Below are positions 37,387 to 48,825 of a DNA stretch of 64,000 nt, in pieces. Position numbers and translations under genes: made by a program. Position 1 is the stretch's first letter. Every line of letters begins with the position of its first letter. The notes below the pieces were generated by a model, which did no database searches, was not told the origin of the DNA, and saw nothing but the letters and a program-made list of their open reading frames with translations. Where the stretch lies: assembly GCA_963576565.1 (NCBI GenBank), contig OY755044.1, positions 39,949,235 through 40,013,234 on the forward strand. Direction: 5' to 3'. The stretch comes from Aspidapion aeneum (Eukaryota > Arthropoda > Insecta > Coleoptera > Brentidae).

Positions 37387-40300
37387 TTTTTTTTTTTTTT
37401 TTTTTTTTTTTTTACGGTTAAGCGCACTCGCAAGGAGGTCCCTATCACGCTCGAGAAGCGGCCAGTGCGCGGAAATGTTGGTGTGTGTTGGTTTTGAAAC
37501 GGTTCAGGTTGTAACCTGCAGGGAAAACTGTCGCAGGGAGTTTATTCCACAGCGATGCCGTTCTCCAGAGATATGAATTCTGATATAATGAGGTTCTTGG
37601 TGCCTCTATTTTGACAGTAAATTGATGGTTACCGTCTGTTTGACGTGTTCGCCTAGTAGGTGCTACTCCCGGGGGGATCATACGTGCCAACTCTTCAGAG
37701 CATTTTCCGTGATAATACCTGTAGAAGAGAGATAGATCGCCCACAGTTCTTCGATGTTCGAGACTATCCAAACTACGGGTAAGTGCGGGGTCATTGATCA
37801 GCTTGATAGCTCGTTTTTGCACAGTGTTCAAAAGCATTAAGGTATGTTTGGGTGCCGCACTCCATATATGTGAGCAGTACTCCATAGTTGGTCGAATCTG
37901 GGCTTTGTAGAGTGTCAGCAGTTGGCTTGGTGTATACAGATGTCTTGTACGAAATAGCACCCCAAGCTTTTGGGACGCCCTTTTAGCTATATCTGCCACG
38001 TGACTGTGCCAAGACATGTTGGTCTCTGCAGTGACTCCTAAGATGTTCAACTGGCTCTGCAATGTGACAGCACTTCCAGATAGCATGATGTTTGGCTCAC
38101 CGGTGCTGGTCTTTTTTGAAAACAGGGCTGCTTGGGTTTTCTGCGCGTTGAACTGTACAAGGTTTTTGTTGCCCCAGTCCTCTATTATCTCCAGGTCGCT
38201 ATTTATCTGCGATATCTGAGTTTGTCTAAGATGATGGAATTCACGTGCGGATAGACACTGAGTGGGTGGTATGACTGAGGAGACCACATTGCCATCATCT
38301 GCAAAGCAATAAAGTGGATTAACTGTTCTATCTATGAGGTCATTTATGTAAATCAGAAAAAGTGTTGGCGAAAGGATTGCTCCCTGTGGCACACCAGCAT
38401 TTATTTTGTAAGAGTTGGAGTTCCGGCCATCCAGTGCAACATAAATGGATCTATCCTTAAGGTAACTTTCAAACCAAGTGCAAAGTTTCGGCGACAATCC
38501 CATTGCTTTAAGCTTGTTGAGCAGATTTTCATGCCAGACTTTATCGAATGCTTTTGATATATCTAAGGCAATTGTTCTTGTTTCGCCCCGTAACTCAATC
38601 GCTTTTTGCCATAAATGAGTGACGTATGTAAGTAAATCGCCAGTTGACCTATATTTTCGAAATCCGTATTGCTTGTCGTTGATAAGTTTGTACTTTTCCA
38701 AGTACTTGGTTAGGTGATTGTTCACAACTCTTTCCATTACTTTTGATATCACCGGAAGTAGAGCAATTGGTCTATAGTTTAACGGATCTGTCTTTTTTCC
38801 TTTCTTTGGAATAGGCTGTACTGCGGCAGACTTCCATGATGATGGATATACTCCTTGCCTGTAAGATAAATTGAATAATTTAGCGAAAGTTGGGGTGAGT
38901 TCGTTAGCACAATTTTTAAGTACTATCGCGGGAATGCCATCTGGACCCATTGCTTTGTTTGTATCCAACTTTTTAAGGGATTTTCGTATTTCTCTGTGAC
39001 AAAAGGGTACCTCTGGCATACTGTGGGAAACCCTTTCAATGAACGGTGGAGTTTTTCCATTTGGCACTGTTAGGTTTGAGTTGGAGGAAAAGATTTTGGC
39101 CAGCATATTGGCTTTTTCCTCTGATGTTGTGGCTGAGTGAGTATTTTTATCTGTAAGTGGTGGTATGGATGACTTGGTGAAGTTTGATCCAACGGCTTTT
39201 GCAAGAGACCAAAAGGACCTAGAACTACTTGGACAATTCAGCAACCTGTTTTTTATTCTTTGATTGTATGTTTCTTTGGCGGCGTCAATAGTAATTTTGC
39301 AACTATTTCTGGCTTCTATACATTCTGTGTGGTTTTGAGCGGTTTGTTGTCGTTTCCAAAGGTTATATGCTCTGTGTTTTTTCTGTACAGCCGTTTGACA
39401 CTGGCTGTTGAACCAAGGTTTTGCATTAGCTCTGCTTTTTATTGTATGTGGGATATATGCATCCATTCCAGATAAGATTACTTTTGTTATTTCATTACAG
39501 CAAATAGTGGGATCAGCTGGTTTAAAGCAAACTTCTTGCCATGGAAAATCCAGGTAAAACTGTTTAAGGTCATTCCATTTTGCCGATTTATAGTGCCACA
39601 TTTTACGAGGAAGTGATTGTTGGCTTGGCGGTATGAACATTTCGCACTTTGTTCTTATAAGTTTATGATCGGATGAACCAAGTGGGGGATCTACTTGAAT
39701 TGTGTACAAGTCAGGATTTGTAGTTAGGAACAAGTCTAAAAGCGCTGCAAATTCACCCCTTTCTGAGATACGGGTAGGTTCATCGACAAGCTGCGTTAGA
39801 CCACAACTTATGGCAAAAGCTTCTGCTTCCCTGCCTTCATTATCTGTTTTGTTGTGGTGTTTTAGCCAGGGTATATTGTGGACGTTGAAATCGCCTAAAA
39901 AAACAATTTCCGCATGTGGATAGTTAGACTGTATATTATCACAGTTTTCGGATAATGTCGCAAAAAAGTTTTGATACTCGGTGTTACTTGGCGGTCGGTA
40001 GAGGCAGCAAATGAACTTGGTCGATGACTTTGAGGTGAATTTCAGCCATATGATATCGAGGTTCGCTGGTTCTAGCTTCTCCTCTCGATGACATGAAAGG
40101 TCATTTTTAATGTACACACAGATCCCAAAATTATGTCGAAATCGGTGGTGTAGGTCATAGCCGGGATAAAGATAGTTCACAATAGGTGTTGCAGAACTGA
40201 TTTTAGTTTCAGTGAGAACAAGGATGTCAGGTCTTTGTTCTTCAAGATGTTGGTGAACTGAATTTATGTTGGTACTTAATCCTCTTATATTGCTAAAATC

Positions 40301-40569
40301 AATTCTGAGTTGAGTTTTTGGTCTTCTTTTAATATCTTTGCATGAAGGACCCCCAGGATCACCCGACGCCCGGAGATCCGAGTGGTCGGGTATTTTACCT
40401 CCGGAATATTTTGATCCTGGAAGCGCCATCATACTATCTGTTACTCATTGTTGGAACCGGACTGCCAGCGCAGTAGCGGAACGTGGTGATACCACTTAGC
40501 GCTACTCACTTCTGGCATGGTGGTATCTCACCGGTCGACGCCCAATGAGTAAAAAGCGTCTACCACCTA
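37387..40569 (-). mobile_element. Non-LTR retrotransposon (LINE), poly-A type, minus strand
   Basis: The element runs from about 40569 (5' side) to a 27-base poly-A tail, seen as poly-T at 37387-37413. A 31-bp 3' UTR follows the stop. Only about 137 bp lie upstream of ORF2, with a possible end of an upstream frame (MPEVSSAKWYHHVPLLRWQS, stop near 40442), so ORF1 is missing by 5' truncation. It sits in the left arm of the foldback element. Relative to the right arm, about 47 bp of target are missing and no target duplication is seen. Confidence 0.85.
37445..40432 (-). CDS. LINE ORF2: endonuclease and reverse transcriptase, intact
   Basis: 995 codons without a break, starting ATGATG. Residues about 40-260 are an apurinic-type endonuclease: TET at 74-76, YRPPS at 145-149, GDFNVH at 180-185, SDH at 254-256. 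Residues about 480-770 are a reverse transcriptase: MGPDGIP, NYRPIALLPVISKVMERV, GFRKYRST, the first catalytic Asp in ALDISKAFDK (about 624), GVPQGAILSP, and the active site as FADD (710-713) in place of the more common YADD. The protein nicks genomic DNA and copies its own RNA at the nick. The C-terminal tail (about 770-995) resembles those of jockey/CR1-type elements. The clade is not settled. All motifs are kept, so the enzyme could be active, but the copy lacks a promoter and ORF1. Confidence 0.93.
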   Translation of the reverse strand: MMALPGSKYSGGKIPDHSDLRASGDPGGPSCKDIKRRPKTQLRIDFSNIRGLSTNINSVHQHLEEQRPDILVLTETKISSATPIVNYLYPGYDLHHRFRHNFGICVYIKNDLSCHREEKLEPANLDIIWLKFTSKSSTKFICCLYRPPSNTEYQNFFATLSENCDNIQSNYPHAEIVFLGDFNVHNIPWLKHHNKTDNEGREAEAFAISCGLTQLVDEPTRISERGEFAALLDLFLTTNPDLYTIQVDPPLGSSDHKLIRTKCEMFIPPSQQSLPRKMWHYKSAKWNDLKQFYLDFPWQEVCFKPADPTICCNEITKVILSGMDAYIPHTIKSRANAKPWFNSQCQTAVQKKHRAYNLWKRQQTAQNHTECIEARNSCKITIDAAKETYNQRIKNRLLNCPSSSRSFWSLAKAVGSNFTKSSIPPLTDKNTHSATTSEEKANMLAKIFSSNSNLTVPNGKTPPFIERVSHSMPEVPFCHREIRKSLKKLDTNKAMGPDGIPAIVLKNCANELTPTFAKLFNLSYRQGVYPSSWKSAAVQPIPKKGKKTDPLNYRPIALLPVISKVMERVVNNHLTKYLEKYKLINDKQYGFRKYRSTGDLLTYVTHLWQKAIELRGETRTIALDISKAFDKVWHENLLNKLKAMGLSPKLCTWFESYLKDRSIYVALDGRNSNSYKINAGVPQGAILSPTLFLIYINDLIDRTVNPLYCFADDGNVVSSVIPPTQCLSAREFHHLRQTQISQINSDLEIIEDWGNKNLVQFNAQKTQAALFSKKTSTGEPNIMLSGSAVTLQSQLNILGVTAETNMSWHSHVADIAKRASQKLGVLFRTRHLYTPSQLLTLYKAQIRPTMEYCSHIWSAAPKHTLMLLNTVQKRAIKLINDPALTRSLDSLEHRRTVGDLSLFYRYYHGKCSEELARMIPPGVAPTRRTRQTDGNHQFTVKIEAPRTSLYQNSYLWRTASLWNKLPATVFPAGYNLNRFKTNTHQHFRALAASRA

Positions 40570-41390
40570 CTCAAATTAATGACCAGTTTTTGAAATACAG
40601 GGTGTTGAAAGTGATAATGTCCAAGAAGCATAATGGCTCTTTAGACGGCTTTTCCAAACATATGCGCAATGCGACTATTACACGTATTTACGATTTATTT
40701 ATTATTTTTAATCTGTACCTTTAAAACATTCTCTACAGGGTGTTTAAGTAAATATTATTCGAAAGTGATAATGAGAAACAAGCGTTAGTGTGTTTTAGAT
40801 TGAACCTTTCGTATCAAAAGTTTTATAGGGCCAACTTAAATTAATGTACAGTTTATAAAATACAGGGTGTTAAAAGTAATAATGTCCAAGAAGAATTATC
40901 TTTAGACGGATTTTCACTTATGCAATTTTACTGTTTCATATATTTACGATTTATTTATTATTTTTAATCTGTGCCAATAAAACATTATCCACAGGGTGTT
41001 TTAATAAATATTAGTCAAAATTTTTACTGAGAAACAAGAATTATAGCTTTTTCTAGGGCACGGTACAGATGTACAAAACGCTTAAATATTTTTTAATATT
41101 ATTTAAAAAATTATATATGCCGAAATACCCTCTATTAAATACTTAATAAGTCAAGAAACATTAAAAAACTAATAACTACTCTCTCTATATGTAATAATAA
41201 CATTTCGTATATGTTTGGAAACTCCGTCTAAAGAGCTATTATGATTTTTAAACATTATTACTTTCAACATTCTGTATTTCAAAAACTCGAAATTAATTTA
41301 CGTGGGCCCATCATAAGAACATCTGATCATAAAGTTTCAGTCTACAACATACTAAAGCTTGTTTGAAACTCGTAGACAATGATTGTGTAG

Positions 41391-41467
41391 AAATAAAATT
41401 TCAGACTTCCATTGTCTTTATTTATTTTTAAACAAATAAAAGACAATGGAAGTCCGAAATTTTATTT
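41391..41467. repeat. Hairpin insertion inside the foldback array
   Basis: AATTTCAGACTTCCATTGTC and its inverse GACAATGGAAGTCCGAAATT pair with one mismatch around an AT loop. ATACTAAAGCTTGTTT occurs at about 41348 and again at about 41468, on either side of the hairpin and its short lead-in. The other units have only one such sequence, so this looks like an insertion with a 16-bp duplication. Confidence 0.6.
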
Positions 41468-42059
41468 ATACTAAAGCTTGTTTATCAATAAAACCTTCGA
41501 GTAATATTTACTTAAACAACCTGTATATAATGTTTTAAAGGTACAGATAAAAATAATGAATAAATCGTAAATGTGTGTAATAGTAACATTGCGTATATAT
41601 TTGCAAAACACTTCTAAAAAGCTATAATGCTTCTTGGACATTATTACTTTCAACACCCCGCATTTTAAAAACTGGTAATTAATTTAGGTTGGGCCCATAA
41701 GAACTTTTGATACAAAAGGTTCAACCTAAAACACACTAACGCTTGTTTCTCATTAACACTTTCGAATAATATTTACGTAAACACCCGATACGGTTTTGAA
41801 GGTATAGAATAAAAAAAATGAATAAATCGTAAATACATGAAATAGTAACAATGCGCATATGTTTGGAAAAGCCGTCTAAAGACCCATTATGCTTCTTGGA
41901 CATTATCACTTTCAACACCCTGTATTTCAAAAACTGGTCATTAATTTGAGTTGGGCCCCTGAGAACTTTTGATAAGAAAGGTTCAGTCTACAACAAACCA
42001 AAATTTCGTGAAATTTAACGGAGTACGGAAATCCCATAATATGTGTGCCTGATCCTTTA

Positions 42060-42979
42060 CCAAATCTATTAGTTTATATTTTTCATTAAAAAACAATTAA
42101 AAAAGGTTCCGTTGATAGAAAAATAACCTATATTTGCATTATATTATATGTAAAGCATTGTAATTATTAAGTTAATGTATTCTATGCACTAATAAAAAGG
42201 AATTTACTGCAGAATATTCGTCAAAGAGCCTTTTTTACTTGAAAATTATCCTCTCAAGGAAATTTATATACTTAAATCAATGGAAAACAAACTTTTAAAC
42301 CTTAGATTTAATTAAAAAAATTAAACTTTCCTTTTTATTGTTGCTAGTAGCCATTAATAAAAAATTCTTTGATTGAGCATCCTTACTAATTGGTGTTTAT
42401 AGAGTGTTTTTAGGCACATTGAGCGTTTACACAAAATAACTCATTCTTATCAGCGGGCAAAGTTTAAATTTCACATTAATTGACGAGTAAAATGGTGTTA
42501 AAATTCAATTTGATAAAAACTTTTCAAAACACTATATTATAAGATGTAGCTTGATTGGAGAACGATTGCATTGATGGTTATGAGCATCCGGTATACAATA
42601 AATTGAAAAGCCACCCTGTAGCTTAGAGACAATCTGCGCAAGCGTTATATTGTTTCAAATCCCCCTGTAAATGTTTAATACGGAATACAAAGTTAGAGAG
42701 GCGCTGGTTTTTTCACGGCCCCCGGTATACTGCGCCAATTGAGTAATAAAACTCCCACCGTGTAAGTGTCTGGTCTATCTCTGTCATTCGTCTATGGTAT
42801 AAACCTTATAAAACAAAAATTTAAATAAATTTGACAAATATATTATACTAGCTATTATTATTTAAATTATATGGTTGTCAGTATTGGTAGCAGTTATATA
42901 AATTTTCTCAAGGACACTAATCACTCATTTAGGTTGCACGATATGATGGTTACTTGTTACAAAGAGTGACGAGTTAGTT
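42060..42979. other. Gene-free stretch
   Basis: AT-rich, no gene. 42678-42728 repeats the sequence at 36308-36358 in direct orientation. Confidence 0.4.
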
Positions 42980-43301
42980 AGGTACATACTTGTTCACAAT
43001 GTACCACTTTCAAGTAGGCTAAATAACATTTTCGTTACTCATGACATCATAGCTAGCGTTACTCAGCCAAGAAAAAAAGGAGAACAGGTAATACACTTGT
43101 TTACAATGTACCACGTTTACTAGGCTATTTAACAATTTTGGTTACTCGTGACGTTATGGCTAGCGTTACTCAGCGAAGAAAAAAAAAGACCAGGTAACAC
43201 ACTTGTTCACAATGTATCACGTTTACTAGGCTATTTAACATTTTTGGTTACTCGTGACGTTATGGCTAGCGTTACTCAGCGAAGAAAAACAGAAGAACAG
43301 G
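42980..43301. repeat. 107-bp tandem repeat, three units
   Basis: Units start at about 42980, 43089 and 43195 and end at 43301, each closing with GCGAAGAAAAA..CAGG. They share CACTTGTTCACAATGTA and TGGCTAGCGTTACTCAGC. The second and third units are almost identical; the first is more diverged. Confidence 0.9.
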
Positions 43302-43829
43302 TAACAAATTTAACTATTTATTACAAGGAAATAATCTTTTAGAGCTGTAATTAAAAAATTAAATGACTTCAATGACCTTGCTTAAAACACTGAGTAATCT
43401 TTGATCAAGAATAAAGTTTTAAGGCTTGACGTAATTAGTTTGGTAGATGTAATGTTTAATAAAGTACTACAATGGTATAAAGTACGAAGCAAAGCGGTAC
43501 GGTAAGCGAATTCTACACCAGAGGTGTTGATTTTCGTTACTTTTGAATACTCGTTACTAATCGTTACTCGACTAATAAGTAATCATTTTATGTATTCGTT
43601 ACTATCGTTATATCGTTATACTTTGTAACTGTAACTGTATTCAATTCAATCATACAATTAGTGCAAAATTCTCGTACTGTCGTTAATTCGAAGATCATTT
43701 ACTTGTAGGTATATTTTTGTTGTTGATATTATGGAAATATTTAATTAAATTTTTCAAAATGCGGGCTAAAATTAGACATATTGCAAGTGAACAAACTAAC
43801 AAAGACAAAGAAAACAAAATATTACGTCA

Positions 43830-44300
43830 TGTTAGTCCACGGTTAGAAAAACGTTAAATGCAATGGACTGTAAATATTTTAATTAATGAAAGCGCGAACC
43901 AACATAAATATTGATATGAATTACGAAATAATCAAACGTCCATAGGTAAAATATTGGTGTCACACAACGGTAATCAGAACAAATGCACTCACCAGTTTTG
44001 CAGCCACTTTCTCCTCGTTCCAAGGGGCCCCTGAATGGATCTAATGATGTCACCACGTAGCTGAAGGGCTGAAGTTTCTAGTTCTATGCTTCAGTACACA
44101 AAAATCGAGCACTTTCAGGTGTAGATATTTGAAATAGTTGGAGAACGAAATTAACACGCCATTTTCTCTAGGCGATTGACAAGGATCTCTCTGGTTGTTG
44201 GTGCGCATGTCCAAATACGCGGAATGCGCTTTGTCCTTCATACAGGTGTGTGTTTTGAAAAATATATATAAACAACCGCGAAATTTAGCGGGAGCTAACA
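43830..44300 (-). repeat. BEL 3' LTR, 471 bp
   Basis: Ends TGTTAG..CTAACA. Compared with the other LTR it differs at three substitutions in 471 bases (A/G near 43847, G/T near 44246, G/T near 44257). The internal sequence beside it, 44301 onward, is not purine-rich on the coding strand, so no clear polypurine tract is visible. Confidence 0.97.
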
Positions 44301-44639
44301 AGAGTATGTATACATATTTTTCAAAAATTGTACTTTAAAATCTGCTGCCACAAGTTGCCCGTATGAAAGATATTATTAATTTGCTAAAAATGGATTTCTT
44401 CGAGAAAAACTGAAACTCAAAAAAAAGCATGTCAGCCTTAACAAAAGTTTTTCTTTATTATTTTTAAAGCACTTTAGGCTAAATTAAACAAATAAGCATG
44501 GAAAAATATATATTAATAAAAAATATAAATAATGTATAAAAAAATTAAAAGTTCAGTGTGACACGTCATTTTAAAGAAATATTTATACTTTTTAAAAATC
44601 AAAGAAAAAGATGGTCACTCCATAATACAAAATAACTGC
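44301..44639. repeat. 339-bp sequence abutting the BEL LTR, second copy at 56.5 kb
   Basis: From the first base after the LTR, this sequence is about 98% identical to 56529-56868. The similarity stops at ACTGC on the inner side. It lies in the BEL 3' untranslated region by position, but the 56-kb copy has no LTR next to it. Confidence 0.92.
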
Positions 44640-44871
44640 CCTCCAAAACACACAATTTTAGAATCTCAACCGGACAGATATAGATATAAGAAAAAGAATC
44701 GACCGATAAATATAAATGAATGAAAATAGATAAGTATCGTAAGTTTATTTAGAGATAACGAAATCCCGAAAAAAGGCAAAACAAACAAACAAAAAATTCA
44801 AAAAAAAAAAAATTACAAATAAAAAAAACCTATTGTAATACCCGGTAAAAGGTAGAAAATTAAAATTACTT

Positions 44872-46645
44872 TTAATTTGGCAAGAGGCACAGTTTTACAA
44901 CTGGCCGCTTATAAACACCGGTAACCGTTTGTACCGTCGCAACACGCACCTGACCGTCCCCGCCGGGATGCAGTTCGATGACCCGACCGACCGGCCATTT
45001 CAAAGGCGATTGAATGTGATCACTTGTTATGATAACCAAATCATTTAATTTGATATTTGGGGACGAATCAGCCCACTTGTGTCGCTGTTGTAGCATATGC
45101 AAATACTCTATAGAATACCGTTTCCAAAAATCATTATGTAATTTTTGGATTAGTTGCCATCTCGAGAGCCGATTTAGGGGAACCTCGGACAAATCTGACT
45201 CCGGAATTTCTGAATTAAGGGGTTCAAGTGTCAAAAAATGCCCAGGGGTAAGAGGTTGAAGATCGTGTGGGTCTGAAGAGGCAGGAGATAAAGGGCGACT
45301 ATTAAGTACGGCTTCTATGCGACAGGTAAGGGTGGACATCTCCATGATAGACAACTTCTGGTCGCCGACAACTCATACAAAGTGAGTTTTAAAACTTTTG
45401 ACGCCAGCTTCTGCCAGGCCATTGAAATGTGGACTGAGAGGAGGTCCCAGATGCCAACGAATAGAAAGTCTGGTGGCAGCACTTCTTGCGTAATCCAGTA
45501 ATTGGTTACGAAACCCTATAAAATTACTGCCTTGATCTGACCAGCATTGCGTCACGCTTCCGCGTCTGGAAATGAATCGATGGAATGCACCTACGAACCC
45601 TTCGGTGGACAGTTCCATGGTTAATTCCAAATGCACGCAATGTGTGGCCGTACAGACAAACACACAGACATACGATTTGAAAGCTTTACAACCACGGGAA
45701 CGATGAGGAATCACAAAGAAAGGTCCACAAAAGTCGATAGCTACACTCGAAAAAGGTTCAAGTTGACTGATTCGATGAGCGGGAAGTGAACTCATTATGG
45801 GCGGTCTATAGGGTTTAGGGTTGATTCTAAAACATTGCAAGCACTTGGATATGGTTCTTTGAATTGCCCGTCTGGCAGATAATATCCAAAATTGCTGTAA
45901 AAGCAGATTATGTAATGTTTTAAACCCAGGATGAAGATATTGTCGATGAGCGGACTCGATAAGAAGAGTAGTTAAACGATGGTCACTCGAAAGTAAGACG
46001 GGGTGTTTTGCAGAATAAGACAAAAGTTCAGATTTTTGTAATCTGCCACCGACTCTAATGATATTATTCTCATCAAGAAAAGGTGAAAGTTTTCGCAAAG
46101 GTTTCGGTATTGGTTTATCCTTAGATAACGCGGAAAAAAGCTCAGAAAAACAAGAACCTTGAACGCGTTTGATAAGAAGGTGTAACGCACTTTGCCTCTC
46201 ACCGGTGGTAGGAAAAACAATATTCTCAAAAATAACTTTTTGGTCCGGCGGCTTAGTGGGTTTTTGATAGGAATGGTTTTGAAAAAGGTTAACTATTCGA
46301 AGGACATAACAAATGATACGTTGAATTTTGGATATAGATGAATATTTGATAAGAAGCTGATCTAAGAAGTTGACATCAATTATCGCATTGCAACAGACTT
46401 TTGGCTTTTCCTCCAGATTAATATCTCCGAAATCAATCGGCATTTTTGATTTATGAAAATCGGGCCATTCGTTTTCGGGAGACCACAAAAACGACGGTGC
46501 GTTCCACCACATGTCATGTGACATGAGCTGTGAAGGGGTGGCCCCTCGTGACGCAATATCGGCTGCATTCAAAGCAGAAGGAATGTAGCGCCACGAGTTT
46601 GAGGGAATGATTTCTTGGATTCTACTGACTCGATTTCCAACAAAG
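44872..46645 (-). pseudogene. BEL integrase and DUF5641 tail
   Basis: After a frameshift near 46645 the frame reads TFVGNRVSRIQE and NAADIASRG, then the integrase. A zinc-binding HHCC follows (H..YLHPG..FWIL..C..C), then catalytic residues D in VAIDFCGPF, D in WSDQGSNF and E in NGLAEAGVK. A TGA at 45373-45375 separates it from the tail (45354-44872), which has EAVLNSRPLSP and WPVGRVIELHPG, a DUF5641-type end. In the family this protein joins the cDNA to the genome. Because of the stop it cannot be made as one chain. Confidence 0.92.
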
Positions 46646-47240
46646 GTTTGCGATTAGGAGGGGATGAAAGCCAGTGCAATACGACTTGCGAATCGCAGAA
46701 AGTAACGATATTTGTAAAAGTTATTTTTCCTTCATAGCTAGATAAAACGAAGTCAATTAATTCGCTTAAAAGAAATGCGCCTAGGAGTTCTAGCCTAGCC
46801 AAAGTTTGTGACTTTATAGGCGCGACCCTAGATTTTGCAGATATGAGAGAAACAGATATATTATTTTCCTCTTCTACACGAAAATATACGACGCCTGCGT
46901 AGCCTCGAATTGAAGCGTCACAGAAGCCGATGATTTGACAGGTATTGGTTTTTGACAGTTTGATTTGTCGGGGTAATTGAAAATTGGAAAGAAGCGGGAA
47001 TTCAGAACGAAGTTTGTTCCAAGAGTCGATGATAGAAGAATCTGGTTCTTCGTCCCAGCCTATTTTCGATATCCACAACTGTTGCAAAATAAATTTTGCT
47101 TGTAGCAACAAGGGACAAAGAAAACCTAAGGGATCGAAGATTGTCCCTATGATAGATAAAATAGAACGTTTGGTTGGGGGTTTGTCCTTCATTCGGCATT
47201 GATAAGAAAAAATGTCGTTTTTTGGATGCCATTGAAGTCC
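46569..47240 (-). pseudogene. BEL RNase H domain
   Basis: Continues the RT frame after a TGA at 47241-47243 that replaces a coding codon in a well-conserved GLQWHP context. It contains FDPLGFLCPLLLQAK, then RNase H motifs FCDASIRGYAGVVYF, LARLELLGAFLLS and FCDSQVVLHWLSSP. The frame is lost near 46645 by a one-base shift, after which integrase-side sequence resumes in another frame. The domain normally degrades the RNA template after minus-strand synthesis. Confidence 0.92.
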
Positions 47241-48520
47241 TCAAACTTTGATAAAGTGGGGTTCCTCCTTGTCGAAAGAGAGAGGCATTTGACGATCGGA
47301 CTCTGGCAATGTTGCCAATAACTCAGGACAATTGCTTGCCCATTTTTTAAGTTCAAATCCTCCCGACTTCAACAAATCATTGAGTTCTGTTTGAAGGGAG
47401 AGAGCTTCAGAAAGCGAAGGGCTAGTTCCCAAGATATCGTCGATATAGATTGACGTTTTTAGAACAGTACTAGCCATAGGAAAACGTTCCTTTTCTCTCT
47501 CTGCCAGCTCATTTAAGGTACGCATGGCTAGAAAAGGTGAGCATGTCATGCCAAAAGTGACAGTAGAAAGTTCCCACACTGAAAGTGAGTCCTGTGGAGA
47601 AAACCTCCACAATATCCTTTGATAAGGACGGTGATAAGGATTGATAAGGACTTGACGGAACATCTGTTTGATGTCAGCAATGTAGGCAATAGGATTAAGA
47701 CGAAACGTAAGGAGTAAAGAAGCAATATCCTTTTGAAGTTTCGGTCCAGATAACAATGTGTCATTGAGACTAATATTTTTTGGGGTGACTGCCGAACAAT
47801 CCCAGACTACCCTTAATTTTGTACTTAAGCTTTCCGGCTTTAGTACGCAATGATGTGCTAAAAAACACGACACGTCGACCTTTGGTTGACTAGATAAAAC
47901 TAAACTCATATGATTAGAATCGATATAGTCTTGCATGAAACTTGAATAGGCAGTGTACAGATCAGGATTTTTGATTAATCTATTTTCTAGAAGTAAAAAT
48001 CTACGATAAGCTTGCGGATAAGTATTTCCTAGGTCATGGTTTATTTTGTCTTTAAACGGAAGATCTACCATGAATCTACCGCTCGGTTGCCGTACTACAC
48101 TAGCAGTAAAAATTGATTCTGCCTGTTTTTCTTCCTTTGATAAGATTTGTTTTTTAGGCAAATGTTCGATTTCCCAAAACCTAGGGAGAATGACCTCTAA
48201 AGGAGGTGAATGACTCGTTAAAAAACAACTGGTTCGTTCCGTAAGACTACCTACTTCGTCAACCTTTCCCATGACGACCCAGCCAAAGATAGTTTCAAGG
48301 GCTGAAGGCTGCCCTACCTGTCCAAGAACCCTGCCCTCCTTGAATATCTGTGCGAATAGCTCGCAACCAATAACCAGGTCCACAGGTCTAGATTTGAAAT
48401 AAGATGGGTCGGCAAGTTTAAGGTTTTGCAAGTGTTTCCACTGATTATCGTTCAAAGAGAATGTAGGCATATTGGAACATAGTTGTGGAACAACAATTGC
48501 TTCGAAATTAAGTAAAGGAG
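47241..48520 (-). pseudogene. BEL reverse transcriptase
   Basis: The frame opens near 48520 (PLLNFEAIVVPQL) after a shift from the protease frame. It holds LVIGCELFAQIFKEGRVLG, FGWVVMGKV, LRVVWDCSAVTPKNISLND, IADIKQMFRQVLIN (catalytic Asp), TFGMTCSPFLAMRTLNE and the active site YIDDILG. It matches BEL/Pao polymerases along its length. It ends at the TGA at 47241. Confidence 0.94.
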
Positions 48521-48825
48521 TGTCCTTGTGGCTTAATGTGACATTGAACGAGCCCTTTGGAAGTAAAAGAAGACATCTGATTTAATCCGAATATTTCAGT
48601 GGTATAACTTCGCCTAGGAAGATTAAGACGCTGAATACACTTTTCACTGATGAATCCTGTCTGTGATCCAGAATCAAGCAGTGCCCTTACAGGTTGAAAA
48701 TTTCCGCAACCGTCCATAACATCTATTATGGCGGTGCATAAAAGAAAGGTACCTGAAGGTCCTGAGGCATTTAATGACACATGAAGATTATTGACAGGTG
48801 GTGTGTGATTGTGTGATTTTAAAAT
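48508..48825 (-). pseudogene. BEL aspartic protease
   Basis: The frame has LLCTAIIDV, ALLDSGSQTGFISEKCIQRL with the DSG active-site triad, and FGLNQMSSF. It is in phase with gag but separated from it by a TAA (48826-48828). It runs out of frame near 48510-48520, where RT sequence continues in another frame. It normally processes the gag-pol polyprotein. Confidence 0.88.

Larger units (their letters stand above)
37324..42058. mobile_element. Large inverted-repeat (foldback) element interrupted by a LINE
   Basis: The left end AAAGGATCAGGCACACCTCT (37324) is the inverse of the right end at 42058, and the arms match for about 60 bases to GAAGTTTTGGT. After the LINE (37387-40569) the left arm resumes and is the inverse of 41650-41950: AATGACCAGTTTTTGAAATA, GTGATAATGTCCAAGAAGCA and GAGAAACAAGCGTTAGTGTG occur in both. 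Each arm contains more than one copy of a roughly 280-bp unit that starts with a ..TACAGGGTGTTGAAAG.. block. These are at about 40574 and 40851 on the left, and about 41190-41300, 41500-41690 and 41736-41950 inverted on the right. Without the LINE it is about 1.5 kb. No transposase is present. Confidence 0.75.

Noticed and set aside
44050..44301. 83- and 85-codon minus frames in each BEL LTR
   Set aside because: They lie wholly in the LTRs and end at the LTR boundary; no known BEL protein is encoded there.
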